NCBI RefSeq assembly: GCF_032854445.1
Contig: NC_088300.1
Location: 7,256,001 to 7,320,000, forward strand
Reading direction: 5' to 3'
DNA: 64,000 bases
Source: Liolophura sinensis
Taxonomy: Eukaryota; Mollusca; Polyplacophora; Chitonida; Chitonidae
Part shown: one piece after another, positions 1 to 13,124 of the stretch
Layout of the letters: every line of letters starts with the position of its first letter
Numbering within the stretch: the stretch's first letter is position 1
Position numbers and translations under genes: made by a program
Notes under the pieces: generated by a model
Seen by the model: the letters and a program-made list of their open reading frames with translations, nothing else
Told to the model about the DNA's origin: nothing
Databases searched by the model: none

Positions 1-1685
1 GTGATTGTGATCCGAGTGATGCAGCCACAGATTGTAATGCAAAATTGTATTTTGCAACACCTCTTTGCTAGGTTTCTTTTAGTCTGGCACCTTTTCACCA
101 AACAGCCGCAATGCTTTGCACAGGAAGTTATTAAACAAACTCTTTTGTTGTTGCTGTGCAAAAGAACATGTAAATGGCAGAAAAGAGGAGATACGTGTAA
201 GGCAAAAGTGCGATTTGGTGATTTTGTGTAAGTGACGTACTCAAATACATTGTACAACTATCAGTTAATGAATGGTGGATGAAGCTGTTATTTTTTTGAT
301 GAAGAAACTGTGCTTGAGATGTCCTGCTTCGGAGACTGTGACACTTCTGTTCTGCATTGTTACTCTGATGGTTGCACCACTGAAATCACAGTTACATGTA
401 TATATTTGCGACTATAGTTAAACACTTGTATGGTTTATTAGCATTGTGACCTCTTTAGAAAAGATGCACATATTTCATTAGATAGTATATGTTGGAAAAG
501 TTTAATAAGTTAAGAAGGAAATAATTTGATTAACAGATGTTTAGTGAAAATCTATATTTTTATGTAGCCTCAATTAATATTTGTCTCTCAGACCTAAAGT
601 ATGCTGGTCATTTTCCTTGTGACCAGTTTTAGGAAGGTTTGTGCTGATAACAAAATGCAGTGTACTTATATTAAGTAGCCGAGGTAGTTCCACTGAAATA
701 ATTTTGAAGCCAAGCATCTGACATGCCCCTGTTGTGTGACCCATTACTACCATCCCCTACTGCTGAGATCACATGGACAGTTTAAATTTAGCAGCCAGAT
801 CTAGGTTGTACCAAGGCCACCATGGTACTTATTGATATGGTAATTACTTGTCTGTTCCTGTGAAATAGATCACTGTGGTTTTGAGGCATGTATTATGCTT
901 AAAGCATAAACTATAGAAATGATGGTTTATGCACAATCTGTCCTGTGAAACTGATAGATGGGATTGGATCTGATAGTCATAATCTGCTGAGAACTTACTC
1001 TCTCAGGAGCATTTCATGTCATCAAACCTCAGTGCAGTTGTGTGCTATTTCTGTACAATACCTGTATAAAGCTTTGTATAAAGCTTTGTCAAATGTTCTG
1101 GATATTTGAAGGACATATAAATGGTCTTTAAGGTGTTATAAGAAATGACAGTATGTGAATGTGATCTATAGTATATTTAAAACATTTGTAAATAAAGTAC
1201 CTGGTACTGAATTCTTTTGCTTGAATTACGGAGCTGGTTGCTGTCATCTTTTTGAAACAAAAAATTAGAATACATAGTATACTTGTAAATGTGGTGTGAT
1301 GTGGGACCGTTGAATTCTCTTTTCAAATACTTGATCAGCAGCAACAAAACAGTGGTAACAGTACAGAATCCTAACCCATTAGACTTAAGCCCTTCGTGGC
1401 TGGGAGGAGTTTGGTAAACCACCTAATATTTTGCCCTTGACTAAGGTACAGATTTTTTATCTGATTTTGAGGGTTTCGTTGATCTCAGAAAGATGTTGTG
1501 AGGTTTTATTTTTCCGAAGGTAGACTGATGTCCTGTTGGAAAAATGTAAGCTTTAAGCTCCAAAAGTTATATTTTATGATGTTTATGACATATATGTTTG
1601 TAAAAACGCCCTTTTGGGGTGAAATTTTAGGTCATTTACTGTACTCTTGGAAGACAAAAATATTTTCATGTATTAAATTTTACAG
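1..1685 (+). other. intron sequence upstream of first visible mipol1 exon
   Basis: AT-rich DNA with no exon I can support. It is CpG-poor and TG-rich. It should belong to the intron that precedes the exon at 1686, which begins in mid-codon and so needs an upstream exon. I looked for the preceding part of the MIPOL1 coiled coil and did not see it. A small duplication of AAAGCTTTGT lies near 1069-1090. Confidence 0.5.
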
Positions 1686-1737
1686 CTTTTCTCCAGAAGA
1701 GGAAGATGAATTTAGTGCTGATGAATACCTTGACCTG
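1686..1737 (+). CDS. mipol1: mipol1 internal exon (acidic linker)
   Basis: First visible exon of a MIPOL1-like coiled-coil gene. It is preceded by a TTTTACAG acceptor and followed by a CTG|GTAAGA donor. The first base completes a codon begun in an exon upstream of the window; the exon ends on a whole codon. It encodes an acidic segment, SPEEEDEFSADEYLDL, that runs directly into the next exon without a phase break. Human MIPOL1, as I recall it, has a comparable 'PEEND' acidic stretch at the same place before the conserved EERD coiled coil. Splice phase with the following exon is the main support, because 17 residues alone would not be convincing. The real N-terminus and promoter are not in this window. 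Confidence 0.75.
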
Positions 1738-1789
1738 GTAAGATGTTAGACACAGGTATTGCTAGACTGGTATGATACTGAGAGCATTG

Positions 1790-2090
1790 GATGCATGGCC
1801 CTGACCACAGCATACATGTACGGCATTCACTACAAGATACATATGGAGTAGGAGTGTAACATGCATATTTGGTATTAAATGCTAGATATACATACCAGTA
1901 TGTAGTTTTGAATACAAGATACATATGGAGGATTGAGTAGAAGATACATTGTTGCATTGGATACAAGATACATATAGGGTGTTGAGTACAAAATGTGTTT
2001 GTTATTTTGCAGATAAGATACATATGGGGTATTGAGTACAAAATGTGTTTGTTGTATTGCAGATAAGATACATATGGGGTATTATTAGTG
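1790..2090. repeat. degenerate ~50-bp tandem repeat in mipol1 intron
   Basis: Units carry the core AAGATACATATGG. The last three start near 1962, 2012 and 2062 with an exact 50-bp period; diverged copies lie near 1831, 1913 and 1939. Two units end in TTGCAG or a similar pyrimidine-AG, giving acceptor-like sites within 180 bp of the true acceptor at 2191. The array fills most of the 454-bp intron between the exons at 1686 and 2192. Confidence 0.8.
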
Positions 2091-2191
2091 ACTGACAATA
2101 TGCCAGATGAGACAGTAATGGTCTCTGTACCACTTGTATGTGTAAGGACTCAGTATATGGTGGTACAGAGTATGTATCTATAAACTTATAG

Positions 2192-2362
2192 GACATTGAC
2201 TCATTGCTGAGGAAGCTACAGTTGCAGACCTTGCCCAAGCAAATAGAGGCGTACGGGGAGGCAATGGCCACTAAGATCAGTGCGAATCAGAGGAGGAGGG
2301 AGGAAATCGTGGCTGAGGAGATGCAAGTAGTCCTGGAGGAACGGGATTTGGCCCTTGCAAAA
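2192..2362 (+). CDS. mipol1: mipol1 exon encoding conserved EERD coiled coil
   Basis: 171-bp exon, 57 codons, phase 0 at both ends, between a TTATAG acceptor and a GTGAGA donor. It encodes a charged helix starting DIDSLLRKLQL and ending EEMQVVLEERDLALAK. The stretch EEM..LEERD.AL.K matches my memory of human MIPOL1 (EEMSALIEERDAALSK), and the next exon continues the match (CQKLE against CKRLE). MIPOL1 is a coiled-coil protein of poorly understood function, often discussed as a neighbour of FOXA1. The identification comes from recalled family sequence, not from a search. The donor uses GTGAGA rather than GTAAG, which is a normal variant. Confidence 0.85.
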
Positions 2363-3913
2363 GTGAGACCTCTTACACTCAAACATTTAGCAGGGATATT
2401 CAGCAGTCATCCAAATTTAAAGTTGGTTCATCAATGATTTGCTTATATGGAGTATAGAGAGCCAGCTGTAGTCGAGTGATTATGGTGCTTGTCTTTCAGT
2501 GAGGAAAAATGCTTGAGAATGATATTATAAAAGAGATGCATGTTTACATGTTCAAATGTAGATGTAAAATACCTTGGTTATGACTTACCCCACATCAGCT
2601 TCTTCAAGGTTGGATGAGCTATGAATATAAGACTTATGGCCAAAATATGTCCATATAAAATTTTGCTTGCCCAGTTTCTGCGTCAGGAAAGATAAAATGA
2701 AGTTCTGTGTATTTAATCTTGTGAATAGGACAGAAAAAATTGTAGAAAAATTTGATAAGAAGTTAAGATGTGTTGGTTTTCACACTGACAGAACTCCCCA
2801 GCATCCAGAGTGATAACTTGAATTATTAAAGGATACTGTATTGCCAAAATATAATGAAAAACAATGTATAAATGGAAGATTAATTTATTGCATGTATGTA
2901 TGTATAAAATTACATAATAAATACAAGTAGATGAGTTTATGTATATTTTGCAAGTGCAGGTCTTTAATGGCTGAGTGATTTTCTCCTGTCCCTCCTTGTG
3001 CTTTGCCCACCCATACATGCAGGCAGTATTTTTGAACCTCTCCATCAAATTATTACCAACATGATGAGTTCTTTAATCCAACATTTTTAGTTTGTTTCCA
3101 AGCAAAGTGCACCACATTTTTCATATATACATGTGTCCTTATGTTGCACGGTCCAGACCACAAGCCATTGTCCATAACATGCGTGTAACATGCATTCCCT
3201 GGCTGATGTAACAGTTAAAGATTGCAGTAGATTGTCAGATGATGCTACAGTGTGACAAGGAATGGAGTTTTCAGCTGGAGAAAGTGGAGGATATGTAGCT
3301 TAAGTTTCTCCCTACACAAATAGAGCAAGGCTGAACAAATTTACCTGTGTCAGGCAGGCTCAGGTAGTTTTGTCTGCATGGCCGCCAGCGCTGCGCTCCC
3401 ACTACCATCCCGCTACAGGCACCAGTAGCAGAGTCAACAGCATACAGGGTCTCTCCAGCCTAGCATATTGACTCTTTGGGAGGGAAAACACAGATATTCA
3501 AACTTAACACTTGCTTTTTTCCTTTCCTTCCCTCTCGAATGTCCCCTGGAGTTCCCCTTGGCCTGAAGTTAAAAGTTAAAACTAAGAAATAGTCTAGTTG
3601 TATCAGGCTCACTGTCTGTCAAGGTAGCTAAATTATGACTAGTCTCAGTAACATATAACGCGTGTGTATCACCTGTTGTCTTCGATAATGATTTGAAGAA
3701 TTGAGTTTAAACTATAAGCCATGATGGAAGATTTGCCATACAGTTTAGTTACCTGTATGTCAATGATGTTAGCTGATTTACACCAGGTTAAGATTACTTA
3801 CACTTACTGGATAGATGTGGGTAAGGTGCAGCACACCCCTATACCCCCAGGGCGTTGGGGTCACCCCCAAAGCACTTTCCCTAAGATTTGGCTTCCCACT
3901 TTTTCATCAACAG
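2363..3913 (+). other. mipol1: mipol1 intron
   Basis: 1.55-kb intron from the GTGAGA donor to a TTTTTCATCAACAG acceptor. I see no further exon and no clear mobile element. It has a slightly GC-richer patch near 3370-3450 and otherwise AT-rich sequence. Confidence 0.7.
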
Positions 3914-4000
3914 TGCCAGAAGCTAGAGAAACAGCTGAATCAACTTGAGAGGAAGGAGAACCCCTTCTGTCTGTCTCCTAGTCCAGAACGCTCGTTAAAG
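3914..4000 (+). CDS. mipol1: mipol1 exon, coiled coil then Ser/Pro linker
   Basis: 87-bp exon, 29 codons, phase 0 at both ends, with an ATCAACAG acceptor and a strong AAAG|GTAAGT donor. It begins CQKLEKQLNQLERKE, which extends the heptad-like coil of the previous exon, and ends with a Ser/Pro-rich linker, SPSPERSLK. In human MIPOL1 as I remember it, the matching ERALK motif is followed by 23 residues before the next LEEE motif. Splicing this exon straight to the exon at 21003 gives the same 23-residue spacing. That supports a 17-kb intron here with no obligatory exon in between. Confidence 0.85.
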
Positions 4001-4067
4001 GTAAGTACTTTTGACACACATGTAATAAATTATATGTGTGTGCCAAAATACAGTATATTCAACATAC

Positions 4068-4422
4068 AAAGCTAGTGAAAAAACACTATGGTCACTACAC
4101 AAAGTTAGGGGAAAATACACTATAGTCACTATGCAAAGTTAGTGAAAAATACACTATAGTCACTATACAAAGTTAGTGAAAAATACACTATAGTCACTAT
4201 ACAAAGCTAGTGAAAAATACACTATAGTCACTATACAAAGCTAGTGAAAAATACACTATAGTCACTATACAAAGTTAGTGAAAAATACACTATAGTCACT
4301 ATACAAAGTTAGTGAAAAATACACTATAGTCACTATACAAAGTTAGTGAAAAATACACTATAGTCACTATACAAAGTTAGTGAAAAATACACTATAGTCA
4401 CTATACAAAGCTAGTGAAAAAT
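4068..4422. repeat. 34-bp minisatellite, ~10.5 copies
   Basis: Unit has the cores AAAGTTAGTGAAAAATACAC and TATAGTCACTATAC. Most copies are identical or differ by one base (GTTAG or GCTAG); the first two are more diverged. The unit includes the palindrome ACTATAGT. The array starts 67 bp after the mipol1 donor at 4001. High copy identity suggests recent expansion. Confidence 0.95.
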
Positions 4423-4591
4423 TCATGCAAAATTTTTTTTCGTTAAGTCATTAACATATTCAAGTAATATTTGAAGATTTTGTAACCGACTAATCACTAG
4501 CTCACGTACATGTACATGTAACAAGGTGACGAGAATTTCAATGAATATTTCAGTGATTTACTGTATAGTATTTCACACTCTATTGGATGAA

Positions 4592-4694
4592 AATGATAGA
4601 AGCTATCCAAACATGACAGTGACAACCAGGATGAGAATGGTGCTTACCAGGTAGAAGCTATCAAAACATGACAGTGACAACCAGTTCTAGTCAT
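4592..4694. repeat. two-copy direct repeat
   Basis: A segment beginning AGAAGCTATC and containing AACATGACAGTGACAACCAG occurs twice, about 53 bp apart, with one or two differences. Confidence 0.8.
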
Positions 4695-4716
4695 ATATAC
4701 AATGTACACTTATATA

Positions 4717-4768
4717 CATGTGTGTGTCTGTGTGTATATATATATATATATATACACACACATACACA
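4717..4768. repeat. TG/TA/CA compound microsatellite
   Basis: Alternating purine-pyrimidine tract: a TGTG run, then about 12 TA dinucleotides, then CACA. Simple sequence of this kind is length-variable and can adopt non-B structure. Confidence 0.9.
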
Positions 4769-5639
4769 TAGCTGTATTTTCTGAGGGCTAACAGGTATTT
4801 TTTGTCAGTTGTAGCAATCATTCTTCTCTGCGACCCTCACAGCAAGATAGACTGCAACATGTCAAAATTTGATGAAAAAGTAACTACCCTAATTCCTCAA
4901 CATTTTCACATATGAAACAGCAACTTTCAGTGCAATTTATGCACATTTATAATTTGATTTTGGAGACAAAACTACATTGGTTGGATTGGTCAATTTCAGG
5001 GCTTCAAAAAGGATTATTTTATCAGTATACATGAATAATGCCTTCAGAATATATCTGAATAAACACTGTACACCCTGAATAAACACCTTTGCAAATATGC
5101 GAAAAGAATTACAGTAGATAAGGAGATGGGCAACCTTTAAAGTTTGCATCCACTTTTGCAGTATTTTGTGAAATAAAATGTGCAGTTTTCAGAGAGTTTT
5201 AATAGAACAGTGCATTATTCAGCCTTTAGTTCACATGTACATGTAAGACACAATGCATGGACTTGTAAGTCCCGTTTATGGGGTTTAAAAGTGGTTATAG
5301 ATCTGACCACAAACATATTGGGTTGTTATATGGGGTGATTTAGGGTAAGTGATGTTAGGTAGGTAGTGGGATCTCTCAGAACAAAATCATACCGTCTCCT
5401 CAATGGGTTTGTGTCAGGGTGCTCGTCTGGTGGGCGAGGAAATGCTGCGGTTTTACCCACGAGGCACTTCCTTGTTTTCCGCTTCTATAAGTCATCTGAA
5501 CTCAGTAATAAAGTTGTGTATGGTATAAAACATCAGATAAGTCAGAGAATAATATGGTACTGCCTGACAGGGAATGCACATTTATTTGTGTGGAAAATTT
5601 ATTTATATATTTGATCAGTGTTCAGTGCTGTTTTTTCTT

Positions 5640-5710
5640 GTGGACAATGGCAGGCCGGTTTATGGGTGGAGGAAAGCAGAAAGCCTGACAAGGCTCCAAC
5701 AAGAGCTGAC
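5640..5710 (-). mobile_element. SINE-like fragment (degenerate)
   Basis: The stretch GGCAGGCCGGTTTATGGGTG followed by GAGGAAAG resembles the internal part of the minus-strand SINE at 33817-34050 (GGCAGTTAGGTTTATATGTG, then GAGGTAAC). It has no tail and no target-site duplication that I can see, so this is a weak call. Confidence 0.35.
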
Positions 5711-6591
5711 CCCATTGTGTGTCAAAAATTGCTGCTATAAATCTTGGCCATGTGCAATGTGTATGTGATGTGTTGCTTTGTTTGTAAACAGTTAACATGA
5801 ATAAATATGCTGAATAGAATTTGTTCCCATCTTTTTATGACTGCTAATCACTCACTGTGATTTATATATTACATTATATGTGTAAATGTCATGATACAAA
5901 GTAAAAATCCAAATATAACATCAAAAGTATAATGTAACATTTTAAACGTAAATTAATTGGATTTTGTGTGGACAAATTTGTATGCCATTTTACAGTTGTA
6001 AGATATTAGAATGTGTAAAAACCTTGCACGTATCGTGGTTGATTACATATTTACAACATGCCATTGTTTATTTATCACCTACTGTGTAAAACATTAAATT
6101 AAAATCTTCCTCTCTTGTACATGTAATTTACATATTTTTTAAGAAATATGTAAACATGGATGTATATTGTGAGAAACAGTTTCATAATTTGGTCAGCCTT
6201 TTGAGTCTTACATTGTGTATAATTAAGGCTAAAATCAAGCAATTGTTGAAATGTATCTCTAAGTCTAATATGCAGTTTAATAACAGGGACCTTGAGTCAT
6301 TGAAAGGAAACATTAAATTACTCATTTTCAGAATCACGTTGAACATTATAAATATTTTTTAAAATCATCTTTATTTGGACATTTTTGGTATTTGACTTAA
6401 TTTGGGCTCCCATGAAAAATTGCCTGCCTGTGACCATGATAGTGTATATAATACATGCGTGTTCAGGTAGAGAAAACAATTTTTCTTTGAATTCAGTTTG
6501 CATTTAAACTTTTTGGACATGTTGTAGGAGTCACTCCTCCTGTGTTTTGTACTTGAAGTATTCCCCATGTGTATTGAAATCTGGCTCTCAG

Positions 6592-6720
6592 TCACTGTTT
6601 TTAAATGACAGTGTGGACAAGCTGACTGCCAGGCTCTTAACATGGGTCAGTGATGATCAAACACAGCTAAGGGAGATTGAGCAGAGGCAAGCCTGGCTTG
6701 GACCTGACTGCTATCTGCTG
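6592..6720 (+). other. candidate cassette exon in mipol1 intron
   Basis: 129-bp open segment, 43 codons, between a GGCTCTCAG acceptor and a CTG|GTAATA donor. It is phase 0 at both ends, so it could be included between the exons at 3914 and 21003 without breaking the frame. The product would be a charged helix containing DKLTARLLTWVSDDQTQL. Against it, human MIPOL1 as I recall it has no insert here, since the spacing is already satisfied without it. It may be a lineage-specific alternative exon or chance. Confidence 0.3.
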
Positions 6721-8854
6721 GTAATATCAATGGTGAGGCCTGTAAGGCTTAGCCAGCATGTCTGATTCACTGTCATTCTAGATCTGTTGACATTAAATCA
6801 AAAGCTCTCATTAGTATGCGGCCTGGCGGAGGTTAACTCCTGCAGGGAATCCTGGTCAGAATCAGATCCTGTTGGCTTATGTCTGGCATGTACCATTAGG
6901 GGGACAAGCCTCATAACTGCTTCTAACATGAGATGGTGGTTCTGGGTGTAACTGACAGTAGGAACAGAGACAGCTCTTCCATGGCATGATTGACAGCTAA
7001 GGTCTACACTGTACATAGACTGTAATTTAATTGGCAAATGGATGGACCAGCTGGAAAATCCCAAATGATTGGTCTAAGGTGGATGATAAACCAAAAAACA
7101 ATTACCACATCCAGCTTCATTTGGTTCTTTAAAAATTTCATTTTTAAGGTACACATGCAGTTTCAAGACATTAGCAAATTCAGAAATGAAAGGTAAAAAG
7201 AAATTCATGTAAGTAATGAAAATTTAATAAATATTTGCCTTTTTTATTAGGTTAAGATTATCACTTGTACATTATATAATAAACATTAATGATGATCAGC
7301 TTGAAAAAATCACACACACAGGTACATATTCAAGAATACAAAGTACTCTTGTTTCACTTTTGAGAATGATGTAGTACTCTGTTTTATGCAGAAAACCTTC
7401 ACATGCCTTTGTACAATCTGCTGTTCTTTAATAATGTTTCAATGTTTTTTTGTCTTCAAAAGTAATATTCCCTTGGAGATGCAGGTTATTTGTCTCTAGT
7501 GTGTGACATATCCATGTGAAACTGCTGGTAATAAATTGGCCTTAAAGGAATGAATTTTGAATGTTTCAGTCAAATAAATAAAATTCTGAATCGAGTGAAC
7601 CACTACTTCTGTTTAAGTAGTGGTATTTTGAACTTTAAATTATAGTGAAAACTTACTATAAAATTGCCTTTAGATGATGCATCTGTCATCTATAATCCCG
7701 TATATATATATTTTTTTTTATGAAGAGTGACAGCATCAAATAAAAAGCCAAGGTTTAATATGGAATGTATCTGAACATGTAATTCATGTAAGATTGTGTG
7801 GTAGTTTTATTGAAGAATGCAATTTTATTTATTTCCAGATAGATAAAATCAAAACTGTAAACATGGAAGAAAAGATAATTGGTGGAGAAATATTTTGGAA
7901 TTTGCTAACAAGTTTCAAGTGGTACATGAATGCATAAAAAGCACCCAGTATACCTGCCCTTGTGGGAGGGTTAGGTCCCTGTAGCTGATATGGCAGCTGT
8001 TTCAGCACTGAGTGGCTGAGCGGGATTGGGGTCGCTAGAACGGACATAAAGGTCACAGGGATTTTAGCGGAGATACTGAGGATTAAGTGTGCATTAAAAA
8101 CCTGAAGGTGTTCCGGCACTCAAAGTGTCCATGAAATGGCCTACATCTATTTTTAGGACAGTTTTAAGCAACACCTTTAGCCAGAAAAGAAATCAAACAG
8201 TTCTTGATGTGGCATGTAAATCTGATACTAAAGTTAGAGGGTACAAACATTTCTAATAATCCTGTTTTGTCCCTATCATGGCTGTAGAATGTGTCGTACT
8301 GTTGTACAAGTAGTGTAACGTGGAAAATGCAGGAATTCCATGAAGCTTTACGTTGTACAAGGACAGAAAATGTTTGTTGTCAAGTCATTTGGGGACATAA
8401 GTGGCAGATTTCTTGTCCATCCTGACCTCTTTAATAACAAATGGACTGATTACATCCAATCATCAGCAGTGTGTGATGTGCTGTGTGCAATTGTAAAAGT
8501 GGTACAGTAATTAGATGGTATGATAGGAGAGGTTTAGATAGATATCATGGGTTTTGGCTATTTTTTGCCATTGTCTTTTTTTTTTTTTGTGTCTAAGAAT
8601 GTAGTTCTTGGATATCATTGCAAACCCAGGGATCTACTCAAAATGTGGGAATGGGTTCATTGTAATACTTTGGAGTGAAGTTTTTTTCATGATGAGTACT
8701 TTTGTTCTGTAATTCACTGTTTCTAATACTTATTACATAAGTTTCCCTTTCCCTTTTGTCACTGAACGTTGGTAAAACTTCCATGTTTTGATGGCTTTCG
8801 TGACATAAAAGTCCATCTTCTGTCAGATTTTGTGTACATGTATGTTTCCTTTTA

Positions 8855-9052
8855 ACTATACTTTCATCTTGCCTGTCCAGTATGATTATAGTTCCCTCTT
8901 GACCTGTTGTGGCTATACTTTCATCTTGCCTGTCCAGTGTAATTGTAGTTTCATTTTGACATCTGAAATATGGTTATAGTTTCATCTTGCCTGTTCAATA
9001 TCATTATAGTTTTATCATGACCTGTTATGCCTTTCATCTAGCCTGTCCTGCG
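8855..9052. repeat. ~58-bp diverged tandem repeat, 3+ copies
   Basis: Copies begin near 8855, 8913 and 8974 with a partial one near 9031. Each contains TTTCATCTTGCCTGTCCAG or a variant, then a TATAGTT-like segment and TGACCTGTT. Confidence 0.8.
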
Positions 9053-12012
9053 GCGTGACTGTAAGCGTGTCAGACTGTCGGGGGTGTCAGACCTCTGTGT
9101 AGTGTGGGCCCTCAGCTTTTGTATGTTTGCTCATTCTTATCTCTTCTAGCAATGGACTGTTTTCTATAACAGTTTTGTCTGTCTTGAGTCTTGACCTCTG
9201 ATTAAATGATATTTGTACAGGAAAATTGGGCATACACTTAGCAGCTAATAGCTGTGTTATGTTATTTCCCATCAATAGCCCTGTGATCAGCACTTTGGCA
9301 GTCTACTGTCAGGGCCAGCGGTTCCTAAGTGCCAGGGTCAGAGGTAACCATAAATTCACAGCCTTGAGGTCATCACATTCTCTCAGATTTCCCACCTTCT
9401 GATCAGTCACTATCACTTTGACCACTAAACTGCTTTGTGGATGAAATCCAATGAGTTTCTGCTGTTTCTGATTCATAACCCACAAATAAAATTTCACTTT
9501 CCAGCTGATAATTTTATGATCATTTTAGGCAGAGACATATGGTATGTTCCACTTTAAATCATTTTTGTCAGTGTTGTTTTTTTATCTTTTATTTCATAAT
9601 CTTTTTTAGTATAAATTATTTTTGAAACCAAACTTGAAGAGTATGTAAAACTTGCAGATAGTGTCTTGATTTAATGAGGAGAAAGTGCCCATTGGCTTAG
9701 ATTGTATAATCCTGAACTGCTGAAAGTTCAGATGTAATCTTTACCTGTCTGAATAGGATGTTTGCAGAGGGCCCTGTCAGCTCATCCTGACGGTGAGGGA
9801 AATGTGCTCAGGCAGGAAGTCAGACTACGCATTCACAATCCCTCAGGAACAAAGGCTTTTTAGTGGATCTGGCTCGAGAGATCAGATAAAGGTGTCCAGT
9901 GGACAGAAATTACATAAGACTTGTAAAGTGACTAGTGTCCCATGTTCTTGCTGGTGTCCCATTAACTCTCATTGTGGTCACAGTGACAATGGCCTCTACC
10001 AGAATCTCTTCTTCCCTAATCTGGCTAACATTACTTTATTATATTATTGTTATCAAAACTAATTTTGAAGTTTTCATGATTTCTGGAATTTAAACATTTG
10101 TAGGTTAGCAATAGGGACATCTTGTAGACCTGTTTACAAGTGGGTAGCTTATGTTTGGTCAGTAGGGTGTTTTACCTGACAGGTCTGAGGTCTGTGATAC
10201 CTCAACGTCCTGAGAATGTAGCCCTTTGAGAATGGTATCCGTACCCTGGTAATTCTACCCTACAATTTATCAGTCAAAACCAACTGAAGTTAGGTTGATT
10301 ACAGTGATAATGAATTAGTTTATCTGAATATTTTCTGCAGTCTTCTACTGGTCAGTTAAATGTCAGACTTATGTCAGGTTGAGAATCACACTTCATCTGG
10401 CCTTTCAGAATTACTTGTGAATTCCTTTTTGAAGTGAAGGTGTATGTTTTACACCGTATTGTATTCTACTATTGTAAAAACAATTTAAGCTGTAGTTAAA
10501 TGACAGCACTCTTTGCCAATTTGCTAACAAGTTAGAAAATTTGCTACTGTTTCCATTAGAAACAGTTTGAAAAACGATCATTAGTACTTTATATTTTTTT
10601 TCTCTTCTATCTAATTTATGAGCAGAGTTTTGAAAAATTGTGATGATGTAGTGACTTAAGTTTATATGAGTTGACACTAGGAAGTCTTTGTGTTGGAGTG
10701 TGGCTGTTGCTGTTACCTGAAAGACAGCCCCACACCTGTGTGGACTTTAGCTCCAGAAATGGTCTGCAGGATTAATACTGATAAGGTGTGATTAGGTGGT
10801 GCAGAAAGGGGCGGGGCAGGGAAGATTGTAAGGGGTAGTGAAACGGGTAAACAAAGTTCTTTCTTATGGATATGAAATCTGGGCTCTTCCACAACAGTAA
10901 TGTAGAGAGAGAGAAGTGGGACAGAGATTAAACGTGTGTTGAGCTTTGTGTCTGTATTGTTCTGCGTCAGACACAGACTGGAGACTTACCTGCTCCAGAC
11001 TCGTTTGACACTGATTTGATTACCTGTCTTTCCAGGCCCACCATCCTTTACCAGCTTTATGTATATTTAATGCCAAATCCCTAGCTATATTACTCGCCAG
11101 GCTGTTGTAGTTAAACGAAGACTTCAGTCTTAACCTTGCCAGACCCCGAGTCTCTGTGGCTCTTAAACCCAGTGCGGGATAAAATTTCAATATGGCCCAC
11201 CTTTGTGAAGTAGGTTGTTATCGACTTTCAACACCACTCGCTTTGTCTTGGACATATTTGCTCAACTGACAGGCTGTCAGCGCCGTGCGTTTGATGTCAA
11301 AATCTGCAAGCCGATCTGTCAGAAGTGGTGATTGATCAGATTCAATACTACATCTGTGACCCCATCATTATTATTAATTTGACATTTCTCTTATAAAAAA
11401 AAAAGGTATGGTTAAGTACTCAAAACCATGAGCAACATACTGTTTTTGTAAAAAGTTCTTGTTTCAGCTGGATTTAGGCAGGCTCCCATGTGTATAGTAC
11501 TTGAACAGTATATGAGCTTTTATATGCTATTCCATGCAGAATTTCCATAGGTAAATCTCCATAAGGTAACAAATATCACCATGTTGGTAAAAGAATTGAC
11601 AGTGAGATTGTTGTGAGATTTCATGTAGGTAGGAATATGTTTTCTTTTGTTGTGTTATGCTCTGCTGTTTCACCTGTATGATAGTGATCAGGTATAGGAA
11701 TAGAGAAATTCGAAGTGTTCAAAGCTAACTAACACACTTTATCAGGTAACTCACAGAATTGCTGACCTTAATTTACACGTATACATTGTGTATAGCTGGA
11801 GTTTGATTCTACAACTGGTCTAGAAGAATTCTGAATATAATGAATAATAGTGAAGAACCTGTTTTATGCATCTAAATGACAGATGGTCACTTTTGGTGGT
11901 GTGAAGTTACATTCTTTTTACTATTGGCTTTCTCATATCAAAGACTTCAAAAATGATACTTGTTGCTGCAAAACCTTCCTGTGAGCAAAGAAACAAGACT
12001 GTTTGACTCAAT

Positions 12013-12215
12013 GTCAGAATAATGTGACTGGGTGGGGTGTCATGTCTGGTGTCTTCAGCATGATACTTCAGTGACAGCAGCATTTTGGCAGCATGGACTT
12101 GCCCTGCCACATGAAGGCACAGTATATGTACACACACCTCGTCGTTACATGTATATGACTGAAAAATTGTTAAGTATGACGTTAAACCCCAAGCATACAC
12201 ACATATACTGTGGGC
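12013..12215 (+). mobile_element. SINE, 'GACTGAAAAATTGTT' tail family
   Basis: Starts around TGACTGGGTGGGGTGTC, has the internal block CTTCAGCATGATACTTCAGT, and ends with ATGACTGAAAAATTGTTAAG then ACGTTAAACCCCAAGC and a CACA tail. The same 3' end occurs in the element at 20480-20750. I associate this tail with SINEs abundant in molluscs, from general knowledge. It is non-autonomous and has no reading frame. Confidence 0.7.
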
Positions 12216-13124
12216 ATTGAATGATATGTCAGTGTTGCAGGTGAGTATCATATACCAGTAGCCTACACTATGTTGTTGTAGTTGGCAGAGGTGTGCACAC
12301 TCATACTTCAAGCTCAACGTACATGTACTCTGAAGATGTCATTCAGCTGATAGAACAGGGTACTTTGATATAAATTGATAGTAAAAAGGGATCATCACAT
12401 TTTATCCATTTAATGTAGAATTATTTATCGCATGTTTGAATAGTAATTAAAACTAAATATACAAAGAGAAAAATCAGAATCTGCTTAAAATATTATGTGC
12501 AAACTAAATTGAAGTTTTCTGCCTCCTAAAGTGTAATATGGCATCTGAAATTCATGTTATTTTTGACAGCAAGTATTTTATACAGTTGACTGCAGGTTGT
12601 CATTTTATTGAACGTTTCATTAAGGATATAGTTGTTTAGTGTGTGAAAACAGTGCTAGGTTTTACAAAACCATGTGTGTACCTAGAGGAGATAGTGTCAG
12701 ACAAGACTCTGTCTCTTGATCTCCTCTCCACTGTGTGGCTTGAAATGCAGAGGTCAAAGACAACACCCCAAAGCCTTGTATACATATGTAGTGTGGATTT
12801 GCTGGGAGCAGGTTCAAGCTTCATTTGACACATACCATGTGCAGACAGTGTTGAACTGTTGACATGGTTGGCTAGGTAAACAGTGGGTTTATTGTTACCA
12901 GGTCTCAACTGTACAGAGGGCTAGTTTACAGGTCCTGTCTCTGAACTAAACAAGCATTAGAGGTGCTAGGGGATTCCCCCATCATCTGTGCGCTTTACTG
13001 ACTCTGGTCAACACATTTATATGTGTATTCTGACCAAATAGGTGTACATCACCTGTCTGTGGAGCAGTTATATGCATGTATATCGATGGTGATGTCTATC
13101 TCAATTAAATATAATACATGTAGT

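Noticed and set aside
4068-4422. Regular 34-bp repeats resembling a CRISPR array
   Set aside because: Units are directly adjacent with no spacers, in a spliced eukaryotic gene.
9778-9910. Open segment after GTTTGCAG reading GPCQLILTVREMCSGRKS
   Set aside because: No convincing donor at its end, and mipol1 motif spacing leaves no need for an exon here.
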